Of a stretch of 64,000 nt of DNA, positions 7,901 through 16,321 are shown one piece after another. A program made the translations under genes and the position numbers. Positions within the stretch are counted from its first letter, which is position 1. The number at the start of each line of letters is the position of its first letter. The notes under the pieces are model-generated. The model was not told where the DNA came from. It saw only the letters and a program-made list of their open reading frames with translations, and made no database searches. Source of the DNA: an uncultured bacterium. Lineage in GTDB: Bacteria; Bacteroidota; Bacteroidia; Bacteroidales; Bacteroidaceae. Where the stretch lies: positions 1 to 64,000 of the forward strand of contig CALZUQ010000006.1 in NCBI GenBank assembly GCA_945829425.1, written 5' to 3'.

Positions 7901-10838
7901 CTATAAGACGAATATAAAAGACACAATAGCTGATTATCAGAAGACAGTAAATGCTGAGGCTAAAAAAGTTTATCAGACAACGATTAATAAAGCCTATACA
8001 GATTTGTCATCAGCAAAGAGTGCCATAAGTTCTTACCATAAAACTGTAACGGATAATGCTTTCTCTGATGTTGAGGCTGATATCAAGGCTGCAAAGACAG
8101 CACTTGGCAGTGGCACAGAGGTAAAAGATCCGATGTTTGCTGTTAAGCTTGACAAGTGGTTGCCAACATTCGAAGGGTTGGATAAAAAGCTGACAAACGA
8201 CAAGGAGAAGGCTGCTGACGCTGAGTTTACTCTGTGCTACAATAAGGCTGTAGAGGTATATAGTGCTGATAAAGAGGCTATAGCAAAACTTGGAAATATC
8301 AATAATAAAACATATCTGGATTCGCTTGACAGCAGGAAGAAGTTGTACATTGATGCTGCAAAGAATGATTTTGACAAATCAAAGGATAAGACATTCAGCC
8401 AGTTGTCAACTATCTTGGAAAAGCTGAAAAGTATATATACTGTAGCTTATAATAGCGTAGTAGGTGTAGAAGAGAAGAAGACTTCTGTTCGTGCTGCTGC
8501 AGAGAAAGAGGCTGATGCAAACGGCAAGAACCTTGAGGCATACAATGTGCTTACACAGCAGTTGGCAGGTATCGAGACAGCCTACGACAAGGTTGTTGAC
8601 GAGTTTGCAGGACTTGTAGTTTACGGACAAATAGGTAAAGTCTTCACAGACGCTCAGAAAATCTACTCTGATATCGACAGCAAGGCTGGTGAAATAGAGA
8701 CTTGGAAAACAGACAAACAGTGTGTAGATAAGAAAAAAAATAAGGCTATTGAAGAGACATTCAAGAATGCCAACGACTCTAAGGTCATCGACTTAAAGAA
8801 GAGCATCAATCCTGCTGAGTACACCGCTCTTAAGGCAGAGATCAAGCGCATCGATGAGTATTATAACAAGGCTGCTGCAACCGACCTCAACGCTGTCAAG
8901 GAATACACGGAGAAGATTGCTCAGCTCTCAAAGACTATAGATGCTATCAATGAGGCTTACGACTACTCTAAGAACTACTCAAAGACTATCCAGGCATACC
9001 TCTTGGTACAGGACACTATAGCTCAGTATGACAAGACGCTTGCTGAGATAGCTGATGCCGCAGCATGCCAGAAGGTTGCTGACGAGATAAAGGCTGATAT
9101 TGCTCCTGCAGAGAAGGCTCTTAACGCTGCTGTTGCCATGGCGAAGTATGACAAGGTTATCGAGAAGCAATTCGGTTTGTGTGCTGACGAGATTACCGCA
9201 ACTCTCAACGAGATAAAGGCTGGTGTAGACAATACTCTTGCTGACGGCACTATACTCCTCTTCAAGAATAACTTCTACAGCGCACTGGAGAAACTCGTGG
9301 CAGAAAAGACGAAAAAACTCGAGAAAGATGTTAAGTCAATGTACGAAGATCACAAGACAAATGATGATGTGTATTCTTATCTCCTTGGCAAGCTTAACTC
9401 TGCAAGAGAGAAGTTCGAGCAAGTATCTCTCGAAATAGCTGATTATAACTATCTTGACGGGTGGACTATTGATGTTCTAGATAGCTACTTCGATTCGGAA
9501 GAGGGCGGAATAATGCCATTGGAAGAGACTGAGGTTAAGTTTATAACAATACCTATGACTCAGTATTACGAGACAGAGTTGAGTAGAAAGATGGTCAAGA
9601 GCGCTCAGAATCTCGAAGATTTGCATGATAAGTATGAACTTGTTTCGTCACACAAGAAAGAATCAGAAATAAATGATTATTCTGATTTAATAGACGATTA
9701 TCTCACGGATGCTTCTCACCATGAGACAGTACTTGGCATTGATTCTATTACTGTTGCAAACGAAGCATTGTTCAATGTCTCTACTGCTGATAAAAAATAT
9801 GGTCCTATAGCACTTGCTGAACTCCAGGAGACCTACGAGAACATTAAAAATCTTTCTGAGCTTGCAAAGAACTACGAGAACTCTGTATTTACCGGTCAAT
9901 CAATAGTAACAGGTATCGACGGTGAGATACTGAATAATGGCAAGCCTATAACGTACGAATACCTCACAGAAGCTTGGCCAAAGGTTAAGAGCAGACTCGC
10001 AGAGCTCACTCTCGCTATAGCACAGTTCAGTGAAGACGTCTTCGCGAAGTCTTATCTCCTCGGCGATGCAAACAAGGACGGCAAGGTGAACGTCAAGGAC
10101 TACGATGAGGTTCGCAATATGATCTTCAACGGCGTAGAGTATGAGGATATCGAGGATGAGGCAGTACGTCTCTCTGCAGACGCTAACGAGGACAAAGCTA
10201 TCAACGTAGCTGACCTCTCGGCAATCTCGAACATCATCTTCAACCCTAAGCCTGTGACAACAACTCCTGTACGCCGTAGCTCTTACCTTAACAACAAGGT
10301 GAACGTCGGCGAGCTGACAACAGCAGTAGAGTCTGAGGAGACAACAATCTTCGGCAAGACAGTACGCATTGCGCTCAATGTCAACAGCGAGGAAGAGATG
10401 ACTAACGGGCAGATGGACATCACACTGCCAGCAGGCATGAAGCTCGCCGGTGTCAGCGCTACGGCACGTACTGAGAACCATGCTGTTGCAGCAAGCGAGA
10501 TAGCCGAAGGAGTACAGCGCGTGCTCATCACAAGCTTCGAGAACAAGGCTATTGAGGGAACTACAGGTGCTGTTGCTTACCTCGACGTAGAGATAGAGTC
10601 AGGATATAACGGCGGAGACATAACCGTACAGAATATCCTCTTCACAGACAGCAAGGCTCGCAGCCTCGCTCTCACAAACAACGGCGGAAACGCTACGACG
10701 GGTATCGACAGCATACAGGCTGCTACCGTGAAGGAGCGTATATACTCCGTTGGCGGACAGATGAAGAAGGCTCTCCAGAGAGGCTTGAACATCATCGTAG
10801 GTGAGAACGGCGAAGCTAAGACTGTACTGAAGAAATAA
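4938..10838 (+). CDS. giant secreted helical protein with dockerin-like and cohesin-like modules
   Basis: A 1966-residue exported protein. Residues 1-23 form a signal peptide ending in MQAA. Residues ~25-1700 are almost free of Cys, Pro and Gly, rich in Lys, Ala, Asp, Thr and Asn, and look like repeated long helices; I recognise no family there. At ~1705-1770 are two Ca-binding loops, DANKDGKVNVKDYDEV and DANEDKAINVADLSAI, the duplicated F-hand pattern of dockerins. Residues ~1785-1910 resemble a cohesin/CBM-like beta sandwich (GKTVRIALNVNSEEE, MDITLPAGMKLAGV). The last ~40 residues (VYSVGG-like IYSVGGQMKKA, then GLNIIVGENG) resemble a C-terminal tail common on exported Prevotella proteins, similar to type IX sorting tails. 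First gene of a three-gene set; role in adhesion or scaffolding is inference. Confidence 0.8.
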   Translation: MNKVTLSVAALAAISVPVQMQAAELTKTEKEANEVVKKEIQYQIDLAINYIGKNCPDVSTEYQNRLSTLTADLIKDAESIVLTETVKQVYLGNVQDIRDKAVQAQKPYTSYNNIITEWNKLDEEYANAKKAVKTTSPDEKDAFRVYKLNELKSFGVEAIKTKIDGYDLTKQDIVADEKSIKATITATLKNVQDAVKDLDTQKSTFNTNEANYKEIADSIADAKSLYNDKVQLAIKELSGVYADWQELAKADLKKIYAEISDVETLNGSKDSHANASKYYADNKSALATIPGKLNTALSSYLDKKTTQEKYKTEYDAEITNKGKTGFQDRLDAVKKDLKDNKVTSLDGNVTTIQGLIDTLKAKLQGYYEKHQTQDIAKDASYKDSKIGYKLTKLEKDATPLVANYQAYDAMTKSIAEVQKTFDEAKKKATETLSDDKKYNAGDHMTVCGGKIQASINTLTSTVESQYKAVKAVDYKTNKFSTSKIETSITTYGTYADNALAAYNAASEKVSKAQPELEKLIEVSKEDTNVTVDGTVAGKSYASVIAQLQKEIKNINDTIALANTLDGEKHMVKMQATGKLSCTDVSKWNTEEAYKTNKDLFKKNNGIAAATNIVAKVKELKATLSSTIEKAKGSKDELGNQYDKIIKEVARLKGLVDKVEDPEWNEEAVDAYEKAAGVVAELTPKYNELLELQPDVDKLFAAAEAAKANKKAYDEVLTKADAVTAEKVKTENDLKADTYSSYYTTQNTNYGVTDLDKIKNDEIEPAYKDIKMVEKKDGIISKLDVLINNIKGLPALAMDNNTADKALKDKHKAVVEAYDAAYEYISENDKTSEGATYLSELAAVKTGLDTLNTNIKNYYNQGLSKSKQQATLDALDAKNEAIKSITDRQKAGYNEAIAADNKAQHDTFVTTWNNAYSAFQEAVTILDQFTHITNKALSVAKENLNTYHTAIMQYADKLNELMAEENVAYQKVSSPDFYNSFDFRTKAIDYKTNIKDTIADYQKTVNAEAKKVYQTTINKAYTDLSSAKSAISSYHKTVTDNAFSDVEADIKAAKTALGSGTEVKDPMFAVKLDKWLPTFEGLDKKLTNDKEKAADAEFTLCYNKAVEVYSADKEAIAKLGNINNKTYLDSLDSRKKLYIDAAKNDFDKSKDKTFSQLSTILEKLKSIYTVAYNSVVGVEEKKTSVRAAAEKEADANGKNLEAYNVLTQQLAGIETAYDKVVDEFAGLVVYGQIGKVFTDAQKIYSDIDSKAGEIETWKTDKQCVDKKKNKAIEETFKNANDSKVIDLKKSINPAEYTALKAEIKRIDEYYNKAAATDLNAVKEYTEKIAQLSKTIDAINEAYDYSKNYSKTIQAYLLVQDTIAQYDKTLAEIADAAACQKVADEIKADIAPAEKALNAAVAMAKYDKVIEKQFGLCADEITATLNEIKAGVDNTLADGTILLFKNNFYSALEKLVAEKTKKLEKDVKSMYEDHKTNDDVYSYLLGKLNSAREKFEQVSLEIADYNYLDGWTIDVLDSYFDSEEGGIMPLEETEVKFITIPMTQYYETELSRKMVKSAQNLEDLHDKYELVSSHKKESEINDYSDLIDDYLTDASHHETVLGIDSITVANEALFNVSTADKKYGPIALAELQETYENIKNLSELAKNYENSVFTGQSIVTGIDGEILNNGKPITYEYLTEAWPKVKSRLAELTLAIAQFSEDVFAKSYLLGDANKDGKVNVKDYDEVRNMIFNGVEYEDIEDEAVRLSADANEDKAINVADLSAISNIIFNPKPVTTTPVRRSSYLNNKVNVGELTTAVESEETTIFGKTVRIALNVNSEEEMTNGQMDITLPAGMKLAGVSATARTENHAVAASEIAEGVQRVLITSFENKAIEGTTGAVAYLDVEIESGYNGGDITVQNILFTDSKARSLALTNNGGNATTGIDSIQAATVKERIYSVGGQMKKALQRGLNIIVGENGEAKTVLKK

Positions 10839-11021
10839 CAACAGTCTCTCATAATACTTTATATTGGATTGGTATGGCTGGCACTGGCACCAGTGCCATG
10901 CCATATCCTCCTAACATGTGTTCTCCATAACACACTATAATGCCTGCACATTACGTGCAGAAGGCATTGCGGAAGGGGAATACAGGATGTAATCCAACAA
11001 CAAAGAAAAAAGAATTGAATT

Positions 11022-12125
11022 ATGAACATTTCAACAACAAAGCATAACGGTGGCTTCATGTCACGCTTTATGGCAACGGCGGCACTCTTCGTTGTCAGCC
11101 TCGTTGCTCTGGCGCAGGCAAATGTGTTGAAGATAGAGGATTTCAAGGTCATTCCTGGCACTAAACAGACGGTGGAGGTGATACTCGATAATCCTACTCG
11201 TATCTCATCACTGCAGTTCGACATGATTTTGCCGGACGGTTTGACACCAAAGACGTTCGACAAGGTCACTACACGTATTTCTCGCTCAAGCCATACACTC
11301 ATGATGTCACAAATTGGTGTCAACTCCTATCGTCTCGGATTCCTCAGCAATGCGACAGATATGAAGAACTCTGCAATAAAGGGTGATTCTGGCGCGTTCG
11401 CTACTTTGACATTCGAGGTGGACGAGGCTTTCGCTGGTGGCGAGATAAAGATAAAAGACGTTGTGGCAAGCAACGGAACAGTCGACTCGGAAGATAACGA
11501 CGTAGACATAAACGACTATGGCAAGACAAAGGTAAGCCTCTTCGTGGGTACTATGTCTTTCGCTCAGGAGAGTGTCACAATGGCTGAAGGAGAGCAGGTC
11601 GTTGTAGGTGTCAACCTCGACAATAAGATAGCTGTCTCTGCCATACAGGCAAACATAACTCTTCCTGAAGGCGTAGAGTTCGCCGAGGGTACTGAGGGTG
11701 AGTGGTTCGAATATACTGACCGCCTCTCACAGAACACTACGGTGCAGGCGAAGCTCATAGAAGGACGTACTTACCGACTCGTTATCTCTTCGCTCTCTAA
11801 CGATGAGTTTGAGGGCTTCGTGGGTGAGCTGTTCGGAATAAATCTCATAGCTAAAGGACTGAAGACGGACGGTGTACTTGCTATAACAGACATCATCGGA
11901 ACAAATGCAAAAGGTGTGGCATACGACATAGAGGACATCACTCTTGACGTGAAGGCTGCTCCGACATTCGTCGACCCAACACAGGACGGCGTATGGAACA
12001 TTCATGATGTATACTCTGTCATAAACGCCATACTCTCAGACAAGAACGCTGTAAATGATGTAAACAAAGATGGCGTTGTGAATATTCAGGATGTTTACTT
12101 CGCTATTGACAAAACGTTAAACTAA
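11022..12125 (+). CDS. secreted protein with two cohesin-like domains and a C-terminal dockerin
   Basis: A 367-residue exported protein. The signal peptide hydrophobic core is at ~16-31 and ends at ALAQA; Met13 is an alternative start that gives a more usual n-region. Two beta-sandwich modules of cohesin type follow (~34-170 and ~175-310), each with the family look of an N-terminal strand preceding LPDGL or LPEGV and an FATLTF-like strand. The C-terminal ~50 residues hold two dockerin-type loops, DPTQDGVWNIHDVYSVI and DVNKDGVVNIQDVYFAI, the second running nearly to the stop. The gene lies 183 bp after the giant protein and 3 bp before the next gene, consistent with one operon. Cohesin and dockerin in the same chain would allow chain formation, but binding has to be shown. 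Confidence 0.8.
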   Translation: MNISTTKHNGGFMSRFMATAALFVVSLVALAQANVLKIEDFKVIPGTKQTVEVILDNPTRISSLQFDMILPDGLTPKTFDKVTTRISRSSHTLMMSQIGVNSYRLGFLSNATDMKNSAIKGDSGAFATLTFEVDEAFAGGEIKIKDVVASNGTVDSEDNDVDINDYGKTKVSLFVGTMSFAQESVTMAEGEQVVVGVNLDNKIAVSAIQANITLPEGVEFAEGTEGEWFEYTDRLSQNTTVQAKLIEGRTYRLVISSLSNDEFEGFVGELFGINLIAKGLKTDGVLAITDIIGTNAKGVAYDIEDITLDVKAAPTFVDPTQDGVWNIHDVYSVINAILSDKNAVNDVNKDGVVNIQDVYFAIDKTLN

Positions 12126-12128
12126 AAA

Positions 12129-12779
12129 ATGGTTTCAACTATGACATTCTTTAATAAGATTTATACAAAAGCAGTTATGCTCATGGCTGCCATGGCATTT
12201 ACTGCCAACGCTGACGCACAGGAATTTCTTTCTGCAGAAAAGCTTACCATTAAACCTGGTGAGACGAAGGAAGTGGCGTTAAACTATTCTTGTCCTTCAA
12301 CACGCTCTGGTTGTGAGGTGCATATAACACTTCCGCAAGGACTGTCATTCGTCATGCAGGAGTATGAGAATGCTGACGAGGAGATTGAAAAGTCTTACGC
12401 AAAGAAAGGAAAGGCATGCTATTCTTCTCACGGCATTGCGGAGTCACTCAAAGAACAGACGCTCAGCGTTGTAATCTTTGAGCTCAACAAGAAGAACCTG
12501 AGGAACGACAACGTACTTCTGACGGTTCTCGTTAAGGCTGCAGAGGATATAGCTGACAACAGTGAAATAAGCGTTAAGTATCTCTTCGAGGATCCTTCTG
12601 ATGTTTATCAGACATTTACTGTTGCTGTTCAAAAAGATGCCGCAACAGGTATTTCTTCTGTTGAGACAGCCAACAGCGAAGTTGAGGTTTATGACGCTGC
12701 AGGTGTACGCAAGGCATCTGCTAGCAAGGGCCTGAATATCATCCGCACAGCAGGAAAGACTATCAAGGTAGTTAAATAA
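12129..12779 (+). CDS. secreted single cohesin-like domain protein
   Basis: A 216-residue exported protein. Signal peptide up to about NADA-Q (residue 31); Met5 or a later Met could be the true start. One cohesin-like beta-sandwich domain follows (~33-165: LTIKPGETKEVALNY, then HITLPQGLSFV). The C terminus (VEVYDAAGVRKASASKG, GLNIIRTAGK) is the same type of tail as on the giant protein 1.3 kb upstream. There is no dockerin. It begins 3 bp after the previous stop and is followed by a strong terminator, so it is the last gene of the set. Confidence 0.75.
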   Translation: MVSTMTFFNKIYTKAVMLMAAMAFTANADAQEFLSAEKLTIKPGETKEVALNYSCPSTRSGCEVHITLPQGLSFVMQEYENADEEIEKSYAKKGKACYSSHGIAESLKEQTLSVVIFELNKKNLRNDNVLLTVLVKAAEDIADNSEISVKYLFEDPSDVYQTFTVAVQKDAATGISSVETANSEVEVYDAAGVRKASASKGLNIIRTAGKTIKVVK

Positions 12780-12807
12780 AATATCGCAGTATTGTATATT
12801 AACGAGA

Positions 12808-12847
12808 GCGAGTCGGACGAAGTGATTTCGTCCGGCTCGCATTTTTT
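12808..12847 (+). terminator. terminator of the cohesin/dockerin gene set
   Basis: GCGAGTCGGACGAA (12808-12821) pairs with TTCGTCCGGCTCGC (12827-12840) with one G-U pair and a 5-nt loop, followed by ATTTTTTT. Confidence 0.93.
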
Positions 12848-13831
12848 TATGGTAATGACCAAGTGCAGCCTTTATGTCATTGTTACATAGGTGTTTAAGG
12901 ACGTTTCAGGTGGCTCAAGGTAGTTTCAATATTGTTTCATGGTAGTTTTGATGTGATTTCAGATTTTTGTAACACTCTGTATATCATCTGTATGACATCT
13001 GTGGAAATACAAAAGCACAGGAACATAAACGGAGGCTGTTTCAGCAGCATCTTACACTTCTTACAGTTTACGGTGAAGGATTGTTCGTGGGTGATGGTGG
13101 TATAAGAAGATTAATATATATATATATTAAATTTTTATGTGTACATATATGGGTACGAAATTACTCTCTGTAAAACTGTAAGAACTGTAAGATTTCTATG
13201 GATTGTGTCAGTTCCTGAGTTTCAGGTATGCATGTTGAGTCTTGCAGAATCACAACATTCGGGACAATGCTGTTTGATCCTCGGGACAACTATTTCATAC
13301 GTACCGAAAAAGTCGTAACTTTGCACCGCGATACTGATACGAATATGGCTTGTTAGCGATGAGGAGCGATGAGGACTCATTGAGGAGGCTTTGAGGGGTT
13401 AAAAGGTTAAGGGGTTAAAATCCACGGAAGACACAGAAGACACTGAAAGATATGCCGTGACCTCCGTGTGCTCTGTGGAAAACGACAACAAGGACAACAG
13501 AGACAACCAAGACAAAAGGAGGAACGCGACTGTGAAACTGATGAGCACCAAGAAAATATGAAATGAGCGAATAAGTATCTAAAATAGAACGATAATAGAA
13601 CGAAATCAAAGAAAAACCAACTATTCTCGTTAATTACCGGCTATTCACGTTCAAAAAGTAAATGAGGTTATGTCGTGAGTTTAGTTGAGGACGGATCAGT
13701 CTTTTGTCTGACATCTTCAGAAAACAAACCATCGGAACAAAGACGGAGGAAACGGAAAAAATTCCGAATATGTTCCGATTATGTTCCGATGATAATTATA
13801 TAATCCCCTTTCCACGCTTATATTGCCTCTC
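12848..13831. other. ~1-kb non-coding gap
   Basis: No credible gene. It contains scattered degenerate GTTTCA units (12904-12960), an inverted-repeat element (13049-13193), an isolated TAACTTTG promoter-like match at 13317-13324, a short GGTTAA array (13395-13420) and purine-rich GACAC/ACAAC direct repeats (13425-13520). Its repeat content resembles the arrays around the histidine kinase. Confidence 0.7.
13049..13193. repeat. inverted-repeat element around an AT-rich core
   Basis: The left arm ATCTTACACTTCTTACAGTTT (13049-13069) is the reverse complement of the right arm AAACTGTAAGAACTGTAAGAT (13173-13193) with one mismatch (plus a small indel next to it). The 103-bp interior includes an alternating TA run near 13130. 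No coding capacity. It could be a small non-autonomous mobile element or a regulatory palindrome. Confidence 0.65.
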
Positions 13832-15016
13832 TTAGAACCTGAAATATGTCTCAAACCACAGTTCGCAATAGTTTTTCTTTGCGAGGTTACGGTCGTGGAC
13901 ATAACATATCTGCGGCTGGAAGAGCAGGTTCTTGTGCAACTGGATATTCGGAGCGACAGAGTATATGGACTTCATGGAAGACCATGAGGCATCGTCGCGA
14001 TAGACATCATATTTCACGAATGTCTTCAGCCACGGTGTGAACGGCACGCCGAGAGTGGCATACCATGCGTCGTCACGTGCATTGCCCTTCCATGTCCCGT
14101 CGCTCTGATGGTCAGAGACCTTATGGCCAGTAGAGTGGGCATACTCTGCACGTAGGGTCCAGTCGCTGCGGTCGTATTTCATTCCGAGGATATACCTGTT
14201 ACGGCTTACCGTAACTCCCGCATTGTCGGTGAAGTTGCCCGTCCAGCCGAAGACTCCGAGGAAGAGCCCTTTTACCGGCTGTATCTGCAGTGTCCCTATG
14301 ACATCTTTCTGTGAGTTGTTGTCAGAGACGTTTATGCCCTGTCCGTTGGCAATCATGAGCTGGTAGTGGAGCAGCCTGTGGCCGTCTCTGCCTACAGGGA
14401 GCAGGTCGCCCTGAATCTGAACACCCTGATCACGTCCCCCGTTGCTGGTGCTCTCCGCCCCGATATAGTCGCTGAAGCCCGCTATTTTCTTCGTGAGCTG
14501 TGAATAGTCGCCGTCTCCCACATCCCACGGGTTGAGAGGGTTCTCGAAGCCGAAGGCACGCTTGAACTGTCCTATCTTCACCTTAAACTCCGGGAAACGC
14601 TGCCATTCCACGAAAAAGTCCTTCATGTGGAACTTGTCGTTGTTCGTCTGTACCTGCACGCGGTAGGCGAAGTCGTTGAGAATCCTGCCGTCGACATACA
14701 TACGTATGAGGCGTTGGCTGAATCCCGCCCCCGTATGTTCACCGTCTTTTGAGGTGTACGTGTATTTTGAGATGACATATCCGCCGAACTTCGGTGCTGA
14801 GGCGAAGTCCGTCACTTTCCTTCCGTATTCTATGTCAGAAGCCTTTGACGGCTCGCTCTCCATTTTCCGGGCGATAGCCTCATTGAGATAATGTGTCAGG
14901 AACCCCTCTTCAAGACGTTCGTCAGAGGCGAACTCCTCTTTCCCTTCAACGGCATTGTCTGCCATTGCAGGCAATGTCATCATGGCTGCCGCCATGAGAA
15001 TAAATGTTTTACGCAT
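13832..15016 (-). CDS. outer-membrane porin, phosphate-selective porin O/P type
   Basis: A 394-residue beta-barrel porin. It has a signal peptide (residues 1-19, ending PAMA-D), then a periplasmic N-terminal stretch, and from about residue 75 alternating amphipathic strands (GYVISKYTYTSKDGE, GFSQRLIRMYVDGRI, YRVQVQTN, KVKIGQFKRAFGFENPL) characteristic of OprP/OprO-like porins. It ends in an aromatic terminal strand (YFRF), the BAM recognition signature. Substrate cannot be read from sequence, although polyphosphate or phosphate is the family assumption. It is transcribed divergently from the flippase-like gene with a good promoter in between and has no operon partners. Confidence 0.85.
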   Translation of the reverse strand: MRKTFILMAAAMMTLPAMADNAVEGKEEFASDERLEEGFLTHYLNEAIARKMESEPSKASDIEYGRKVTDFASAPKFGGYVISKYTYTSKDGEHTGAGFSQRLIRMYVDGRILNDFAYRVQVQTNNDKFHMKDFFVEWQRFPEFKVKIGQFKRAFGFENPLNPWDVGDGDYSQLTKKIAGFSDYIGAESTSNGGRDQGVQIQGDLLPVGRDGHRLLHYQLMIANGQGINVSDNNSQKDVIGTLQIQPVKGLFLGVFGWTGNFTDNAGVTVSRNRYILGMKYDRSDWTLRAEYAHSTGHKVSDHQSDGTWKGNARDDAWYATLGVPFTPWLKTFVKYDVYRDDASWSSMKSIYSVAPNIQLHKNLLFQPQICYVHDRNLAKKNYCELWFETYFRF

Positions 15017-15048
15017 AATGTGTGTTAAGGATTAAGTTTTTTATGGTG

Positions 15049-15056
15049 CAAAGTTA
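15049..15056 (-). promoter_or_regulatory. -7 element of the porin promoter
   Basis: CAAAGTTA on the plus strand gives TAACTTTG on the minus strand, 33 bp upstream of the porin start, preceded by a T-rich segment. No clear -33. Confidence 0.55.
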
Positions 15057-15183
15057 CTTCTTTTTTCAGACTTTCCGCCATGAAAAAGTTGTTTTTTGCT
15101 TCTGGCAGTGTCTTTTCTTGATGTATTTACGATGTGCCTAATACTAAAAATGCTAAATAAAGGATAAAGAAACGTTTTTTTCT

Positions 15184-15214
15184 TGTGTAAAGAAAGAATA
15201 ATTTATTAATTTTG
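15184..15214 (+). promoter_or_regulatory. promoter of the flippase-like gene
   Basis: TTG near 15184 and TAATTTTG at 15207-15214, about 20 bp apart, 75 bp upstream of the GTG start. Confidence 0.5.
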
Positions 15215-15288
15215 CATTAATGTTGTGGTTAGTATGCCCAAGAAAGAAATCATAAGCCCCTATAAACTATCAAGCAAAGAAAAAAACA

Positions 15289-16275
15289 GTGTCAAGCATA
15301 TTTCGGAAGACTGTTAAGATTGTACTGCCATTCATACTCGGATGTGGCATACTATACTGGATGTACCGCGGTTTTGATTTCCGCAGCATGATATATTTCA
15401 TGAGCGAGGAAATGGACTGGACATGGATGTGGCTGTCAATGCCTTTCGGCATTCTGGCACAGATGTTCCGCGCATGGCGTTGGCAGCAGACGCTGCACCC
15501 TCTCGGCGAAGAGCCACGTACCTCAACATCGGTATATTCCATATTCCTATCGTATGCGCTGAGTCTCGCCATACCACGTGTAGGAGAGTTTGCACGCTGC
15601 GGAGTGCTGTCGCGATGTGACGGAGTGGCTTTTCCCAAGGCTTTGGGGACCGTTGTCACAGAGCGTGCCGTCGATGCGTTGTGCATCATGTTGCTCACGG
15701 CACTCACGCTGCTCAGTCAGATGGGTGTCTTCGCACAGTTCTTCTCAAAGACCGGTGTCAGTGTGGACGATTTCCTCTCACGGTTCACGACGACAGGCTA
15801 TCTCGTCACCGTGGTTTGTGGAGTGGCTGCCGTCGTCTCGCTATATTTCGTGAGGAAGAAGCTTGCCATATATAATAAGGTGAAGACGACGGCACGTGGT
15901 ATCGTTGACGGTATGCTCTCCCTGCGCAATGTCGGCAACAAACCCCTTTACGTCTTCTACTCGCTCGCTATCTGGGCGAGTTATTTCCTGCACTATTACC
16001 TCACGTTCTTCTGCTTCGGCTTCACTTCGAGCCTAACGCTCTTGTGTGCCATGGTGACGTTCATAGTAGGCTCCATAGCCGTCATAGTGCCGACACCGAA
16101 CGGGGCAGGACCATGGCATTTCGCCGTAAAGACCATGCTCATACTCTATGGAGTAGCGGAAACAGACGCCTTGTATTTCGTGTTGATAGTACATACGCTG
16201 CAGACACTCCTTGTGGCGTTCCTCGGAATATTCGCTGCAACAGCTCTCGCCATGCGAAAGGGTAAGGCGAGCTGA
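15289..16275 (+). CDS. lysylphosphatidylglycerol synthase-type flippase-domain membrane protein
   Basis: A 328-residue integral membrane protein of the UPF0104/LPG_synthase_TM family, with about eight hydrophobic segments. The family core is visible as RAWRWQQTL (after TM2), the LSYALSLAIPRVGEFARCG segment and a late PTPNGAGPWHFAVKTM segment. Related proteins move lipids or lipid-linked precursors; substrate is unknown here. The start is a GTG; an ATG at 15234 opens a different frame that stops after 27 codons. The homologous-looking N terminus (VKIVLPFILGCGILYWMYRG) begins right after the GTG, which supports it. pepD begins 46 bp downstream. Confidence 0.82.
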   Translation: MSSIFRKTVKIVLPFILGCGILYWMYRGFDFRSMIYFMSEEMDWTWMWLSMPFGILAQMFRAWRWQQTLHPLGEEPRTSTSVYSIFLSYALSLAIPRVGEFARCGVLSRCDGVAFPKALGTVVTERAVDALCIMLLTALTLLSQMGVFAQFFSKTGVSVDDFLSRFTTTGYLVTVVCGVAAVVSLYFVRKKLAIYNKVKTTARGIVDGMLSLRNVGNKPLYVFYSLAIWASYFLHYYLTFFCFGFTSSLTLLCAMVTFIVGSIAVIVPTPNGAGPWHFAVKTMLILYGVAETDALYFVLIVHTLQTLLVAFLGIFAATALAMRKGKAS

Positions 16276-16321
16276 AAAAATGCAACCAAGAAAAACACAA
16301 CCCACCATAAACTATAATATT

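Noticed and set aside
13317..13420. Isolated promoter-like TAACTTTG as a small-RNA start
   Set aside because: No -33 element and no terminator downstream before the convergent porin gene.
15234..15317. 27-codon ATG ORF before the flippase-like gene, suggesting a frameshift at an A run
   Set aside because: The GTG-started protein already has the expected N terminus, so no frameshift is needed.
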